Shown: positions 52,899 to 63,300 of the stretch, piece by piece | Position numbering within the stretch: the first letter of the stretch is position 1 | How the letters are laid out: the number at the start of each line of letters is the position of its first letter | Assembly (NCBI GenBank): GCA_965222485.1 | Contig: CBDCUC010000040.1 | Span: 1,364,001-1,428,000 of the forward strand | Direction of reading: 5' to 3' | Origin: CBDCUC01 sp965222485 | GTDB lineage: Bacteria; Pseudomonadota; Alphaproteobacteria; Rhizobiales; Hyphomicrobiaceae | DNA: 64,000 bases | The notes under the pieces: model-generated | What the model was told of the DNA's origin: nothing | Databases searched by the model: none | Seen by the model: the letters and a program-made list of their open reading frames with translations, nothing else | Program-made: the position numbers and the translations under genes

Positions 52899-53837
52899 TT
52901 GGCGATTTCTGGCACGAGTGCGCACGGTGAGGGGAGCCCATCGTCGATAGAGCTCGGAGCTTCCGTCGGCGATTTTTTTGCGCTGATGAAGCCTCGTGTG
53001 ATGTCGCTCGTCGTATTTACAGCCCTGGTGGGAATGGTTGTTGCTCCTGGTGGCATTCATCCGCTTCTGGGTGCGATCGCGCTGCTTGCAATCGCGGTAG
53101 GCGCTGGCGCCTCAGGCGCTCTCAACATGTGGTACGACGCCGACATCGATCGCAAAATGGCGCGGACGGCGGCACGGCCAATTCCGCGGGGGAATGTCAG
53201 CGAGAATGAAGCGCTGAGTTTTGGCGTCGTGTTGTCGCTTGGCTCGGTGCTGACGCTAGGTGTTCTGGTCAATTGGGTCGCCGGGGTGCTTCTAGCGCTG
53301 ACGATCGCCTTTTACATTTTCGTCTACACGATGTGGCTGAAGCGGCGCACCCCGCATAACATCGTGATTGGCGGCGCCGCGGGGGCGTTTCCGCCCATGA
53401 TCGGATGGGCGGCCGTGACGGGTGGAGTAAGTCTCGACAGCATTTTGCTCTTCTTGATCATCTTTATGTGGACACCGCCGCATTTCTGGGCGCTGGCGCT
53501 TTACCGCTGCCGCGATTATGAGCGGGTTGGTGTGCCGATGTTGCCAGTGGTCGCAGGTAGCGAGGAGACGCGCCGGCAGATTGTCATGTATTCGGTAGTG
53601 TTGGTGCTGGTGGCAGTCGCTCCGGTGTTCACAGGCCTTGGCGGTTTGGCCTACGGCGCAGCTTCCGGTGTCTTGGGTGCGATATTCTTGTGGCTGGCAG
53701 TCGACGTGTACCGGGTCGGCGACGGTCGCGATGGGGACCGGGCAGCAAAACGGCTGTTCCTATTCTCAATCTTCTACTTGTTTGCACTATTTGCAGTGCT
53801 GCTTTTGGAAGTCATAGCCGCAAGGATTGTGGGGTAG
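52899..53837 (+). CDS. ctaB: Protoheme IX farnesyltransferase
   Basis: CtaB converts heme b to heme o by farnesylation, a step in making the heme a of the oxidase. The 312-residue UbiA-family membrane protein has about eight helices and the prenyl-diphosphate binding aspartates in NMWYDADIDRKMARTAARP, with the second acidic loop in YRCRDYERVGVPMLP. The start is TTG 52899, six bases after AGGGGAG; no ATG lies before the conserved MKPRVMSLVVFTALVG. Confidence 0.95.
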   Translation: MAISGTSAHGEGSPSSIELGASVGDFFALMKPRVMSLVVFTALVGMVVAPGGIHPLLGAIALLAIAVGAGASGALNMWYDADIDRKMARTAARPIPRGNVSENEALSFGVVLSLGSVLTLGVLVNWVAGVLLALTIAFYIFVYTMWLKRRTPHNIVIGGAAGAFPPMIGWAAVTGGVSLDSILLFLIIFMWTPPHFWALALYRCRDYERVGVPMLPVVAGSEETRRQIVMYSVVLVLVAVAPVFTGLGGLAYGAASGVLGAIFLWLAVDVYRVGDGRDGDRAAKRLFLFSIFYLFALFAVLLLEVIAARIVG

Positions 53838-53869
53838 ATCGTATCGTGAGCGTGTTGGGAGCCGACCAC

Positions 53870-54019
53870 ATGGATGAACACGGTGCCGAAGCGGAAAGGA
53901 AGCGGCGGCAGAAGATGCGTTCTATCGCCATCGCACTCGCCTTGGCTGGATTGGTGGCGCTTTTCTATGTGGCGACAGTGGTGAGGCTGGGCGGAAACGT
54001 TTTCAACAAGGGTTTTTAG
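53870..54019 (+). CDS. coxF: Small cytochrome oxidase-associated protein CoxF
   Basis: This 49-residue protein has a charged N-terminus and one membrane helix (SIAIALALAGLVALFYVATVV), ending GGNVFNKGF. A small protein of this form lies between ctaB and ctaG in most Hyphomicrobiales cox operons and is called CoxF. Its function is not clear. I took ATG 53870 after GGGAG; a GTG at 53846 would add eight residues. It is easily missed because of its size. Confidence 0.82.
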   Translation: MDEHGAEAERKRRQKMRSIAIALALAGLVALFYVATVVRLGGNVFNKGF

Positions 54020-54054
54020 ATACGGCTGAACGCGGCGGATCGAAGAAAGAGCGA

Positions 54055-54675
54055 ATGAGCGAAAATAACACAACGAGCGATTTGGCGATGCAGCCGGACC
54101 TTGCGGGACGTCACCGCAAGGTGGCGCTCGTGTGCGCGTTCGTTGCCGTGGGCATGGTCGGCATGGCTTATGCCGCCGTGCCGCTTTATCAGATATTCTG
54201 CCAGGTCACGGGGTATGGCGGTACGACGCAGGTGGCGGCAAAGCCGTCGACGCAGGCGATCGAGAAGCATGTGACGATGCGCTTTGACGCCAACGTGTCC
54301 GGTGGTCTGGCGTGGGACTTCAAGCCGGTCGCGTCCACAATGGATATTCGGATCGGTGAGAACAAGCTTGCTTACTATCGTGCAACGAACACATCCGACA
54401 AAGTCTTGACCGGTACGGCGACATTCAATGTGACGCCGGAAGCCGCTGGTGTGTACTTCAACAAGATTGAGTGCTTCTGTTTTACCGAGCAGGTGTTGAA
54501 GCCTGGTGAAAGCGTGGAAATGCCGGTGAGCTTCTTTGTCGATCCAAAAATCGCGGAAGACCGTGAGGCCGGGCATATCAGTCAAATTACATTGTCCTAC
54601 ACGTTTTATCCGACGGTCACGTCGGGAGAGCGGCAATCATCGAACGTCGGAATGGTGAAGGACAGCAGGGGTTGA
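54055..54675 (+). CDS. ctaG: Cytochrome c oxidase assembly protein CtaG/Cox11
   Basis: CtaG delivers copper to the CuB site of subunit I. The 206-residue product has one membrane helix (about residues 24-44), followed on the periplasmic side by YAAVPLYQIFCQVTGYGGTT and a beta domain with the copper-binding cysteines in IECFCFTEQVL. It matches the Cox11 family over its length. It is placed between coxF and coxC as in other alphaproteobacteria. Confidence 0.96.
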   Translation: MSENNTTSDLAMQPDLAGRHRKVALVCAFVAVGMVGMAYAAVPLYQIFCQVTGYGGTTQVAAKPSTQAIEKHVTMRFDANVSGGLAWDFKPVASTMDIRIGENKLAYYRATNTSDKVLTGTATFNVTPEAAGVYFNKIECFCFTEQVLKPGESVEMPVSFFVDPKIAEDREAGHISQITLSYTFYPTVTSGERQSSNVGMVKDSRG

Positions 54676-54785
54676 ATTGCCATTTCGGTGAAACCGGTTT
54701 GGCGCATTTTTGAGTTGGGCAGATCGTCGAGACCGCAAGGCTGTGGCTTCGACAAATAAAAGACACGGGGACTTTGGAGAGGAAT

Positions 54786-55694
54786 ATGGCTGGAACCCAC
54801 GCTAAAAATCATGACTATCATCTGGTTGACCCCAGCCCGTGGCCGCTTGTGGCTTCGATCGCTGCATTGGTGATGGCCGTTGGCGCTATCATACTCATGC
54901 GGTCGCAGGGCGGCGGCGCAGGGCTTTTCGGTGTACAGGGCCCCTGGGTGTTCCTGGGCGGTTTTGCGGCGGTTGCGCTGACGGCAGCGCTCTGGTGGCG
55001 CGACGTCGTGGTTGAGGCGAACCGTGGCGACCACACACCCGTTGTGCAGCTTCACCTTCGATACGGCATGATCTTGTTCATCGCCTCGGAAGTGATGTTT
55101 TTCGTCGCGTGGTTCTGGGCATATTTTGATGTCGCGCTGTTCCCTGCTGGCGTTTCCGCGCTTCCAAATAGCGAAGAAGTTGTCGGCATGGTCCAACGGA
55201 ACGAGCTTACTGGTGGGCATTGGCCACCACAGGCTGCAGAAGGCTTCCAACACACTTTCGATCCCTGGGGACTGCCGCTGATCAATACGCTGATCCTGCT
55301 GACGTCAGGCGTTACGGTGACTTATGCGCACCATGCCTTGCTGAAGGACAACCGTGGTGGGCTCATTATCGGTCTTCTTCTGACAGTCATTCTGGGTGCG
55401 GCGTTCACGGCCCTGCAGGCTTATGAGTATGGGCATGCAGCCTTCAACTATGCTGGGCATATTTACGGCGCTACGTTCTTCATGGCGACTGGTTTCCATG
55501 GCGCACATGTGATCATCGGAACGATCTTCCTGCTGGTGTGTTTGTTGCGCGCGATGGGCGGTGGATTTACGCCAAAACAGCACTTCGGTTTCGAGGCTGC
55601 GGCTTGGTATTGGCATTTCGTTGACGTCGTGTGGCTGTTCCTGTTTGCCGCTATTTACGTATGGGGTGCGGGCACGCCAGGGGCCGGTCACTAG
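54786..55694 (+). CDS. coxC: Cytochrome c oxidase subunit III
   Basis: CoxC is a core membrane subunit that protects the active site and may help proton uptake. The 302-residue product opens NHDYHLVDPSPWPL and has seven membrane helices, with FIASEVMFFVAWFWAYF, GFHGAHVIIGTIFL and a final YWHFVDVVWLFLFAAIYVWG, all typical. ATG 54786 follows GGAGAGGA. Confidence 0.97.
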   Translation: MAGTHAKNHDYHLVDPSPWPLVASIAALVMAVGAIILMRSQGGGAGLFGVQGPWVFLGGFAAVALTAALWWRDVVVEANRGDHTPVVQLHLRYGMILFIASEVMFFVAWFWAYFDVALFPAGVSALPNSEEVVGMVQRNELTGGHWPPQAAEGFQHTFDPWGLPLINTLILLTSGVTVTYAHHALLKDNRGGLIIGLLLTVILGAAFTALQAYEYGHAAFNYAGHIYGATFFMATGFHGAHVIIGTIFLLVCLLRAMGGGFTPKQHFGFEAAAWYWHFVDVVWLFLFAAIYVWGAGTPGAGH

Positions 55695-55735
55695 GCTTGG
55701 CCGACCGAGACGGCTGAAAATTTGTTGAAGCAAGG

Positions 55736-55762
55736 AATGGGGCGGCCGTTAGCCGCCCCATT
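55736..55762 (+). terminator. Hairpin after coxC
   Basis: An 11-bp perfect stem (AATGGGGCGGC / GCCGCCCCATT) with a five-base loop is followed by TTCGTTCT. It probably acts as a moderate terminator at the end of the structural cox genes; the DUF983 gene begins 54 bp later. Confidence 0.7.
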
Positions 55763-55816
55763 TCGTTCTAGATATTCGCTTTCATGAAGGGCGGGCGCAG
55801 TCAACAGGACGCAGCG

Positions 55817-56194
55817 ATGGCAGAAAGACATCCACCAGTTTCTCCCTACTGGGCAGGACTGACGTGCCGCTGTCCCAGATGCGGCAGGGGCGCATTGTTC
55901 ACGATGGTCCTCAATCTTCGACGAGAGTGCAGTGTCTGCAATTTGGACTATCGCTTCATCGATACCGGTGATGGGCCAGCTGTCTTTGCCATCTTTATTC
56001 TCGGCTTTTTGGTGCTGGGTGGTGCACTGTGGGTTGAGTTCAACCTATTCCCTCCCGCCTGGGTTCAGGTTGTTGTGTGGGGTCTTCTAACGCCCGTGCT
56101 CGCTCTTGTGCTTCTGCGCTTTTTAAAAGCGACGCTGATTGCTTTGCAGTATCACAACAAGGCAGAAGAAGGCAGGCTTGCGAACGATGACTAA
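55817..56194 (+). CDS. DUF983 membrane protein
   Basis: The 125-residue product has two CxxC pairs (CRCPRCGRGALF and CSVCNLDY), suggesting a small metal-binding module on the cytosolic side, and two membrane helices (about residues 50-70 and 82-105). DUF983 proteins are common next to cox genes in alphaproteobacteria, but their role is unproven. I chose ATG 55817, with AGGA seven bases upstream, over ATG 55784, which has none. It overlaps the next gene by eight bases. Confidence 0.88.
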   Translation: MAERHPPVSPYWAGLTCRCPRCGRGALFTMVLNLRRECSVCNLDYRFIDTGDGPAVFAIFILGFLVLGGALWVEFNLFPPAWVQVVVWGLLTPVLALVLLRFLKATLIALQYHNKAEEGRLANDD

Positions 56195-56966
56195 GGCTCA
56201 ACGAACCGGTTTGGCTGCACGCTTTGTGGCAGGCGGTCTGGTCTGGCCGACGCTACTTTCGATCCTGGGACTTGTCGTTCTGGTTGGGCTTGGCGTTTGG
56301 CAGTTGCAGCGCATGACATGGAAGAACTCATTGATCGCAGCAATCGAAACCCGTGTCGTTCGTGAGCCGGTGGCACTGTCTGAGGTAATGAAGCGTTGGC
56401 AGATACTGAAAGGCGATGTCGATTACACAAGGGCGTGGGTGTCTGGTGAATTTCAGCACGACAAAGAGCGCTTCTATTATGCCCCGCATCCGCGTCTCGG
56501 GCCGGGCTATCATGTCTATACCCCGCTCAGGCTGGCGGACCCGTCGGGCAAGGTATTGTGGATCAATCGTGGATATCTGCCACGGGGAAAGCGTGCGAGG
56601 AATGCGCGCGCGAACGGATTGCCGGCAGGCGAGGTCAAGGTAACGGGGTTGGTGCGGCTGGCGGGCTTGCAAGGAATGTTCAGCCCCGACAATGACGTAG
56701 CCGGCAATACCTGGTACTGGCGGGATCTCGCCGCCATGCATGCCAGCGCATATGAAGAAGCGGAAACGTCTCCACTTCCATTCTTTCTAGACGCGGAGGC
56801 CCAACCTGGGCAAAAGGCCGGGATCTGGCCCAAAGGCGGCGTGACTGATATTAACCTGCCCAATAAACACTTTGGCTATGCGCTGACTTGGCTGGGACTG
56901 GCCATGACCTTACTTGGTGTCTATGTCGCCTTTGCATTGTCTAGGCTGAGACAACAAGGGACATAG
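56187..56966 (+). CDS. SURF1 family cytochrome oxidase assembly protein
   Basis: SURF1 (Shy1) takes part in placing heme a into subunit I. The 259-residue product has the family layout: one membrane helix near each end (about residues 20-38 and 230-250), a periplasmic domain with LGVWQLQRMTWK, GPGYHVYTPLRL, VLWINRGYLPRGK and HFGYALTWLGLA. ATG 56187 lies within the last codons of the DUF983 gene, so the genes are coupled. Confidence 0.94.
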   Translation: MTKAQRTGLAARFVAGGLVWPTLLSILGLVVLVGLGVWQLQRMTWKNSLIAAIETRVVREPVALSEVMKRWQILKGDVDYTRAWVSGEFQHDKERFYYAPHPRLGPGYHVYTPLRLADPSGKVLWINRGYLPRGKRARNARANGLPAGEVKVTGLVRLAGLQGMFSPDNDVAGNTWYWRDLAAMHASAYEEAETSPLPFFLDAEAQPGQKAGIWPKGGVTDINLPNKHFGYALTWLGLAMTLLGVYVAFALSRLRQQGT

Positions 56967-57055
56967 GGCTGGCCGTTTAGATCCGTTCGGATCGGCTCCA
57001 GAACGATGTGCGGCCGCGTTGATTGTGCCGGCAGTCCGTGAAGAGAGAACACGCA

Positions 57056-58501
57056 TTGAATTACACCTCAACTCGGGGCCAGGCCCCAGTGCTCGAATTC
57101 GAAGACGTCCTGTTGGCAGGGCTGGCGCGCGACGGTGGTCTTTATGTGCCCGAGACATGGCCGGCGATCGGTCATGATGAGATTGCGCGTTTTGCCGGAC
57201 GTTCGTTTCACGAAGTGGCTGCCGAAATTATCGCGCCGTTTGTCGGTGACGCAATTGAGCACAACCTGCTGGTGTCGATGGCGAGGGATGCCTATTCGTC
57301 ATTCGATCATCCCGCGGTTACTCCTATCGTGCAGTTGGATGAAAACCGGTTCGTGCTTGAGTTGTTCCACGGGCCAACACTGGCTTTTAAAGACGTCGCT
57401 ATGCAGCTTCTCGCAAGGCTGATGGATCATGTTTTAAGCAAGCGTGGTCAGCGGGCGACGATCGTTGGTGCAACGTCGGGAGATACCGGTGGTGCGGCCA
57501 TTGAAGCATTTCGTGGCGCTGAAAACGTGGATGTCGTCATTCTTTTTCCGCACGAACGCGTCTCCGATGTGCAGCGGCGCATGATGACGACACCCGATGA
57601 CGACAATGTACACGCGATTGCGGTGCGCGGGACATTCGATGATTGCCAGGCCCTGGTGAAGGGGATGTTCAATGATCACGGTTTCCGTGACCGGGTCAAA
57701 TTGTCCGGCGTCAATTCAATCAACTGGGCGCGAATTGTTGCGCAGATCACTTACTACTTCGTCGCGGCCGTAGCGCTTGGTGCGCCACACCGCAAAGTGT
57801 CGTTTTCGGTGCCTACCGGCAACTTCGGAGACATATTTGCCGGCTATGCGGCAAAGAAGATGGGACTGCCTGTTGCGGATCTGATCATTGCGTCGAATGC
57901 CAACGATATCCTGGTGCGTGCGTTGGAGACTGGCGCGTATGAAATGCGTGACGTGATCGCGACGACTTCCCCTTCGATGGATATTCAGATCTCGTCGAAT
58001 TTTGAGCGCTATTTGTTTGAAGCAAGCGGTCGTAACAGTGACGTTGTGCGTACGCAGATGGAGACGCTTGCGCAGGCGCGCCGGTTTGAACTGACAGCGC
58101 AGAGCGAGGCGATGCGGTCAGAGTTTCGCGCCTATTCCGCAGATGAGGCGGACGTTGCCCAGGTGATCTCCAAGGCGAAGTCGGAGTGCGGTTATGTGCT
58201 CGACCCGCATTCGGCATGCGGCGTATTTGCGGCAGAAAGGGCGGCGGAAGCCGTTGGTGCCGGCGAGGCACATATCCCGCAAGTGGTCCTTGCGACCGCG
58301 CACCCGGCGAAGTTTCCCGATGCGATTGGGCGCATAACTGGCAAGGTGCCGCAGCTTCCAGAGCGTCTGTCTAACTTGATGAAGATGCGTGAAGACTTTC
58401 AAGTCGTGGAAAACGACTTGCAAGTGGTCGGGGCGGAAGTGGAAGCACGTACGCGTGTGTCCAAAAAGTCTTGCGCGCCGGGCGTGAAAGGTACGGTGTA
58501 A
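57056..58501 (+). CDS. thrC: Threonine synthase
   Basis: This PLP enzyme converts O-phospho-L-homoserine to threonine. The 481-residue product has the family opening NYTSTRGQAPVLEFEDVLLA, the cofactor lysine in LAFKDVAMQLL (Lys112), SGDTGGAAIEAFRGA and PTGNFGDIFAGYAAKKMGLP as the phosphate-binding loop. The start is TTG 57056, which places the conserved STRG at the right distance; the frame runs open to 57023. The thrC-peptidase-acetyltransferase run after SURF1 is conserved in this order. Confidence 0.95.
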   Translation: MNYTSTRGQAPVLEFEDVLLAGLARDGGLYVPETWPAIGHDEIARFAGRSFHEVAAEIIAPFVGDAIEHNLLVSMARDAYSSFDHPAVTPIVQLDENRFVLELFHGPTLAFKDVAMQLLARLMDHVLSKRGQRATIVGATSGDTGGAAIEAFRGAENVDVVILFPHERVSDVQRRMMTTPDDDNVHAIAVRGTFDDCQALVKGMFNDHGFRDRVKLSGVNSINWARIVAQITYYFVAAVALGAPHRKVSFSVPTGNFGDIFAGYAAKKMGLPVADLIIASNANDILVRALETGAYEMRDVIATTSPSMDIQISSNFERYLFEASGRNSDVVRTQMETLAQARRFELTAQSEAMRSEFRAYSADEADVAQVISKAKSECGYVLDPHSACGVFAAERAAEAVGAGEAHIPQVVLATAHPAKFPDAIGRITGKVPQLPERLSNLMKMREDFQVVENDLQVVGAEVEARTRVSKKSCAPGVKGTV

Positions 58502-58503
58502 GC

Positions 58504-59772
58504 GTGCAAGTCAGCAAATTGGCAAACGGTATACGCGTTGCAACGCACCGCATGGACCATGTTGAGACCGTGTCGCTGGGTGTGTGGGTGGCGACCGGAG
58601 CGCGTCACGAACACGAGCATGAGCATGGCATTTCCCACCTTTTGGAACACATGGCCTTCAAAGGTACGAGGCAGCGTTCTGCGCAAGCAATCGCGGAAGA
58701 AATTGAGAGTATTGGCGGCGACTTAAATGCGGCGACCAGTATGGAGAACACTGCCTACTATGCGCGTGTTCTGAAGGGAGATGAAGGCAAGGCTCTTGAG
58801 GTCCTTGCCGATATTCTCCAGGACAGCGTATTTGACGGGCTGGAGCTGCGGCGCGAGCAGGACGTGATTGTCCAGGAAATCGCGGCGGCGCAGGATTCGC
58901 CCGATGATCTGGCGTATGACCTGATGCATGATGCCGCCTACCCGGGCCAGGCGGTGGGGCGTACTATTTTGGGCACTCCGCAAAGTGTTGCCGCCATTTC
59001 CGGCGATGATCTCAAACGCTATCTGAAAAGCAGATACATCCCGGAAAAACTTGTGATTTCCGCCGCAGGAGCCGTGGACCACGAGGCCGTTTGCCGCCAT
59101 GCTGAAGCCCTATTCGGCGCGCTTTGTGACGGCAAGGATCACAGCGGAAACGCGGCTCGCTACGTCGGTGGCGTGCGTGCCGGTCAACGACCGTTTGAGC
59201 AGAGCCATCTGGTGGTCGGGTTTGAAGGACCATCGTATCGCTCTGAGGACATATTTGCCGTTCAGGTGCTTTCCGGGCTTTTGGGCGGAGGTATGTCGTC
59301 GCGGCTGTTTCAAGAAGCGCGTGAGAAGCGCGGGCTCTGTTACGCCATTTATTCAACGGCCTGGGGATTAAGCGATAGCGGAATGTTTGTAGTTCATGCT
59401 GCGTCAGGGCCGGAGATGTTGACGGATCTTGTGACGGTTATCGGTGGCGAGTTGAAGAGCCTTGCTGTGAACGGGCCGGCGGAAGCAGAAGTGAATCGCG
59501 CAAAGGCGCAGCTGAAATCCGGTCTGCTCATGGGATTGGAAAGTTCGGCAGCTTGCGCTGAGCAAATGGCCCGCCATCTCATTGTTCATGATCGGTTGAT
59601 TGGCACCGATGAAATCGTTGCCCGTGTGGATGCAGTTGATGTGGACGGCGTGGGCCGGCTTGCACGGCAGTTGTTGTCTGGCGCGGCTTCGGTAGCAGTT
59701 GTCGGGGCCGGTGAGGCGTCCATGGATTTGGCGAGGCAGGCGAACGAGCAATTCTTGCCCGCCGACGCCTGA
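58504..59772 (+). CDS. M16 family zinc metallopeptidase (processing-peptidase-like)
   Basis: This is a zinc protease of the M16B type related to the mitochondrial processing peptidase beta subunit. The 422-residue product has the inverted zinc motif in ISHLLEHMAFKGT (His45, Glu48, His49) with the further glutamate expected about 75 residues on, GLLGGGMSSRLFQEAREKRGLCY, and both homologous halves. The start is GTG 58504, two bases after the thrC stop. Its natural substrates in bacteria are unclear. Confidence 0.93.
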   Translation: MQVSKLANGIRVATHRMDHVETVSLGVWVATGARHEHEHEHGISHLLEHMAFKGTRQRSAQAIAEEIESIGGDLNAATSMENTAYYARVLKGDEGKALEVLADILQDSVFDGLELRREQDVIVQEIAAAQDSPDDLAYDLMHDAAYPGQAVGRTILGTPQSVAAISGDDLKRYLKSRYIPEKLVISAAGAVDHEAVCRHAEALFGALCDGKDHSGNAARYVGGVRAGQRPFEQSHLVVGFEGPSYRSEDIFAVQVLSGLLGGGMSSRLFQEAREKRGLCYAIYSTAWGLSDSGMFVVHAASGPEMLTDLVTVIGGELKSLAVNGPAEAEVNRAKAQLKSGLLMGLESSAACAEQMARHLIVHDRLIGTDEIVARVDAVDVDGVGRLARQLLSGAASVAVVGAGEASMDLARQANEQFLPADA

Positions 59773-59781
59773 GAGGCAGCA

Positions 59782-60387
59782 ATGGCATTAATGAGGACCA
59801 GCTTAAGTCAAGGTGCCCATCTCATCGTTCGCGGTGAGGGCGTGTTGCTGCGGCCCTTTCAGATGAGCGACTACGGCGAGTGGGCGCAACTGCGAGCTCT
59901 CAGCCGGGAACATCTCGTGCCGTGGGAGCCGCATTGGTACCGCGACGAGCTTTCCAGGGGTGCGTTCCGGCGGCGGCTTCGTCACTACAACAGGGAGGCG
60001 CGCGAGGACCAAGGGTATGCCTTCTGCATCGTTGAAGAGAAGAACAGTGAATTGGTCGGTGGATTGACGCTGACGAATGTACGCCGTGGCGTTACTCAGG
60101 CCGCATCGCTGGGCTATTGGCTTGGCGTACCTCATACCGGCCGTGGGATCATGACCGCAGCGGTGCGTGCCATCGTAGCATTTTCGTTTGAGACGCTCGT
60201 ATTACATCGGTTGGAAGCGGCATGCATGCCTGAAAACGTCAGGTCAATGCGGCTCCTGGAGAAAACGGGCTTTGAACGAGAAGGGTTCGCTCGGGGCTAT
60301 CTGAAGATAAACGGCGCGTGGCGGGATCATGTGCTCTATGGCCTTGTCGTGGCAGAGGGTGGTAGCGCGGAAGGGGAACGCGATTGA
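59782..60387 (+). CDS. GNAT acetyltransferase, RimJ/RimL type
   Basis: The 201-residue product has the fold of N-terminal protein acetyltransferases acting on ribosomal proteins: VLLRPFQMSDYGEWAQLRA near the start, GGLTLTNVRRGVTQAASLGY, the acetyl-CoA loop GVPHTGRGIMTAAVRAI and HRLEAACMPENVRSMRLLEK. The target is unknown. ATG 59782 follows GAGAGG. Its stop codon overlaps the start of the next gene by one base. Confidence 0.92.
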   Translation: MALMRTSLSQGAHLIVRGEGVLLRPFQMSDYGEWAQLRALSREHLVPWEPHWYRDELSRGAFRRRLRHYNREAREDQGYAFCIVEEKNSELVGGLTLTNVRRGVTQAASLGYWLGVPHTGRGIMTAAVRAIVAFSFETLVLHRLEAACMPENVRSMRLLEKTGFEREGFARGYLKINGAWRDHVLYGLVVAEGGSAEGERD

Positions 60388-63300
60388 TGCCAGGTCGGCA
60401 AAAAGATTGGGGAAAGATGCTCGCCGTTTTTTTTGCGGCGATGATGCTGGTTCTGGCAAATGCCGGGCTGGCCGTAGCCTTGGAGCCGATCGAAGTCGAC
60501 CCGAATGAAGATGTCATCGAGATCGCGCAGAAGGGCGAATTCTATACGGATCGCGGCGATAGCCTTCAGGTGGAAACGGCTGTTGGCAGAGACGGGCTAA
60601 CGGCACGTATGAGCGTCGATGCCGCGACCTCAGGTACCAATCCAAACTGGATTGTCTTTGCGCTTAAGAACTCGTCGGACAAAAGGATTGAGCGCTGGTT
60701 GACGGCACCGCGTTATGAAATGGTGGGTTCGGGTGCGGTCTGGCCAGACCTTGATGCGCGCCGGATCGAACGGGTTACGCCTTCCGTTGGTTTTGTGCCT
60801 GAGCGCGTGAAGAGTGAGCGCGCCGATATCTTTCGAGTGACGCTGGAACCCGGCCAGACGATTACGTTTGTTTCGGAACTTGCTTCGGAGCGATTTGTTC
60901 GTGTCAGTTTGTGGAAGCCGCTTGCTTACGAGCTGAAAATCCGCGACCGGCGGCTATTCAATGGCATCATGCTTGGCCTTACGGGGCTTCTTGCGATCTT
61001 TCTCACAGCGGTATTTGCGGCAAACCACAAGGCCATTTTCCCAACGGCGGCATTGGTGGCGTGGTGTGTGCTGACCTACCTGTGCGTTGACTTCGGTTTC
61101 TTCCATAAGCTGTTCAACCTGGCACCTGAGGACAATGCCGTCTATCGAGCTGCAACGGAATCGGCGATGGCGGCGAGCCTCGTTGTCTTTTTGCATACCT
61201 TCCTCAGACTTGGCCTCAGTCACGGGCTCGTGCGCATGCTGCTGGGTGTGTGGATCCTGGCGCAGTTGGCGCTTGTGGCGGTGGCCGCGATCGATCCGCG
61301 ACTGGCAGCGACGTTTGCCCGACTATCGTTCATCCTCATCGGTGCCGTCGGTGCCGCGTTGACACTTTACCTTGCCATTCGCGGGCAAGATCGCGCCCTC
61401 GCGCTTATTCCAACGTGGATGTTGTTCCTCGTGTGGATCTTCGGCATGGGCGTCGCGTTGACGGGACGCTTGTCCAGCGAAGTGGCTGTCGCTGGCCTCA
61501 TTGCCGGATTGGTGCTCATCGTCGTACTCATTGGTTTTACCGTTACTCAGTTTGCATTCCGCTCACTAGAACCGGTCTACGGCTCTTCACCCTCGGAGCA
61601 ACAGATCAGATCGTTGGCGGTCGATGGTGCGGGTGCATCGGTTTGGGAGTGGAATGGCCGGCGCGATGAGGTGAAGGTCAGTCCACTTGTCGAGTCGTCG
61701 CTTGGTCTGAACATCGGCGAGCTTTGTACCAAGACGAGCGATTTCTCCACGCATGTTCACCCCGATGACCGTGAGCGCTTCCGTCTGATGCTGTGGTCGG
61801 TGCAAGAGCGTTCAGGAGGACGTATTCACGGCGACTTCCGCCTTCGTCATTCAGACAATAGCTATCGGTGGTTTGAGTTAGAGGCGGCAAGCGTGCCAAG
61901 CGCGGATCGGCGTAATGTTCGTTGTGTCGGCCTGTTGCGCGAGATCACGGAGCACAAAAGGTCCAGTGAGAGGCTGATGCAAAATGCCGTGCACTGTGCG
62001 CTGACCGGGCTTCCCCATCGTGAATTGTTTATTGATCGTTTACGCACGGCCATGTTGCGTGCAAAGACCGACCAGGAAATCCGTCCAACCATCATTTGTA
62101 TCGATATCGACAAGTTCAAAAGTGCCAACTCGTCTTTTGGGCTGGTAGTTGGCGACAGCCTGTTGCTGACGGTTGCGCGACGGCTGCAACGCCATCTTGG
62201 GCTTTACGATACGTTGTCGAGGCTTGGTGGTGACAAGTTCGCAATTCTGCTTATCGGCGGACAGGATCCGCAGGAGCTTGCCGGATTGGCGGAGCGGATT
62301 CGCCGGTCACTGAGGTCGCCTATCAAGATCGCCGGTCGGGATATTGTGCTGACGGGATCTTTAGGGATTGCCGTTCATGACGGCGAGGATCGCGAACCGG
62401 AAGATTTATTAAAGGAAGCTGAGATTGCGATGTACCGGGCGAAAAGGTCTGGTGCCGACAGAATCGAGATTTTCCGGCCCGAGATGCGCACGGAGCGCGA
62501 TGAACGACGCCCGTTGGAAGACGATCTGCGCAAGGCGCTTGAGAAGAACCAGATCAAGATTCTGTATCAACCGATCGTTTATTTGCCGACGGAAGAGCTC
62601 GCCGGATTTAAGGCGTTTGTTCGTTGGGAGCATCCCAAGCTGGGTATGCTGGGCACGCAGTCATTTGTGCCTCTTGCAGAAGAATCGGATCTCATCGTGC
62701 GACTGGGATCTTATGTTCTTACGCGCGCTGCGCAAACACTTAGCAAATGGCAACGCGAATTGCCGCGCAGTGAATCTCCGCTGTTTGTCAGCGTGAACGT
62801 AACAAGCCGGCCGCTATTCCGGCACGATTTGGTTCAGGACGTGCGCCATATCCTCAGTCGTGTCTCGGTCCCGAAGGGAACGTTGCGGCTGGAAGTCACC
62901 GAGGCCTTGGCGATGGAGAACCCAGAGCAGGCAGTTGAAATTTTGCAGCAACTGCGCGGCACGGGTGTGGAACTGGCGCTAGACGAATTTGGTTCCGGTT
63001 ATTCCTCGTTGTCGTATCTGCAAAGGTTCCCATTCGATACGATCAAGATCGATAAGGAACTCGTGCAATCCGGTGTCAGCGGTGATGAGGCCGGTTCGGC
63101 TATTGTGCGTTCGATGGTAGCGCTCTCGCACGAGCTGGGCAAAAAAGTCGTGGCCGAAGGTGTTGAACACCCTGACGATGTCGGCTTTCTTCGTTCGATC
63201 GGTTGCGAATATGCGCAAGGCTTCTACTACGGTGAAGCGATGCCAGAGCGCGAAGTTGTGCAGTTGTTACGCATAGTGCGGAAGTCGGAAAGCAAGATCG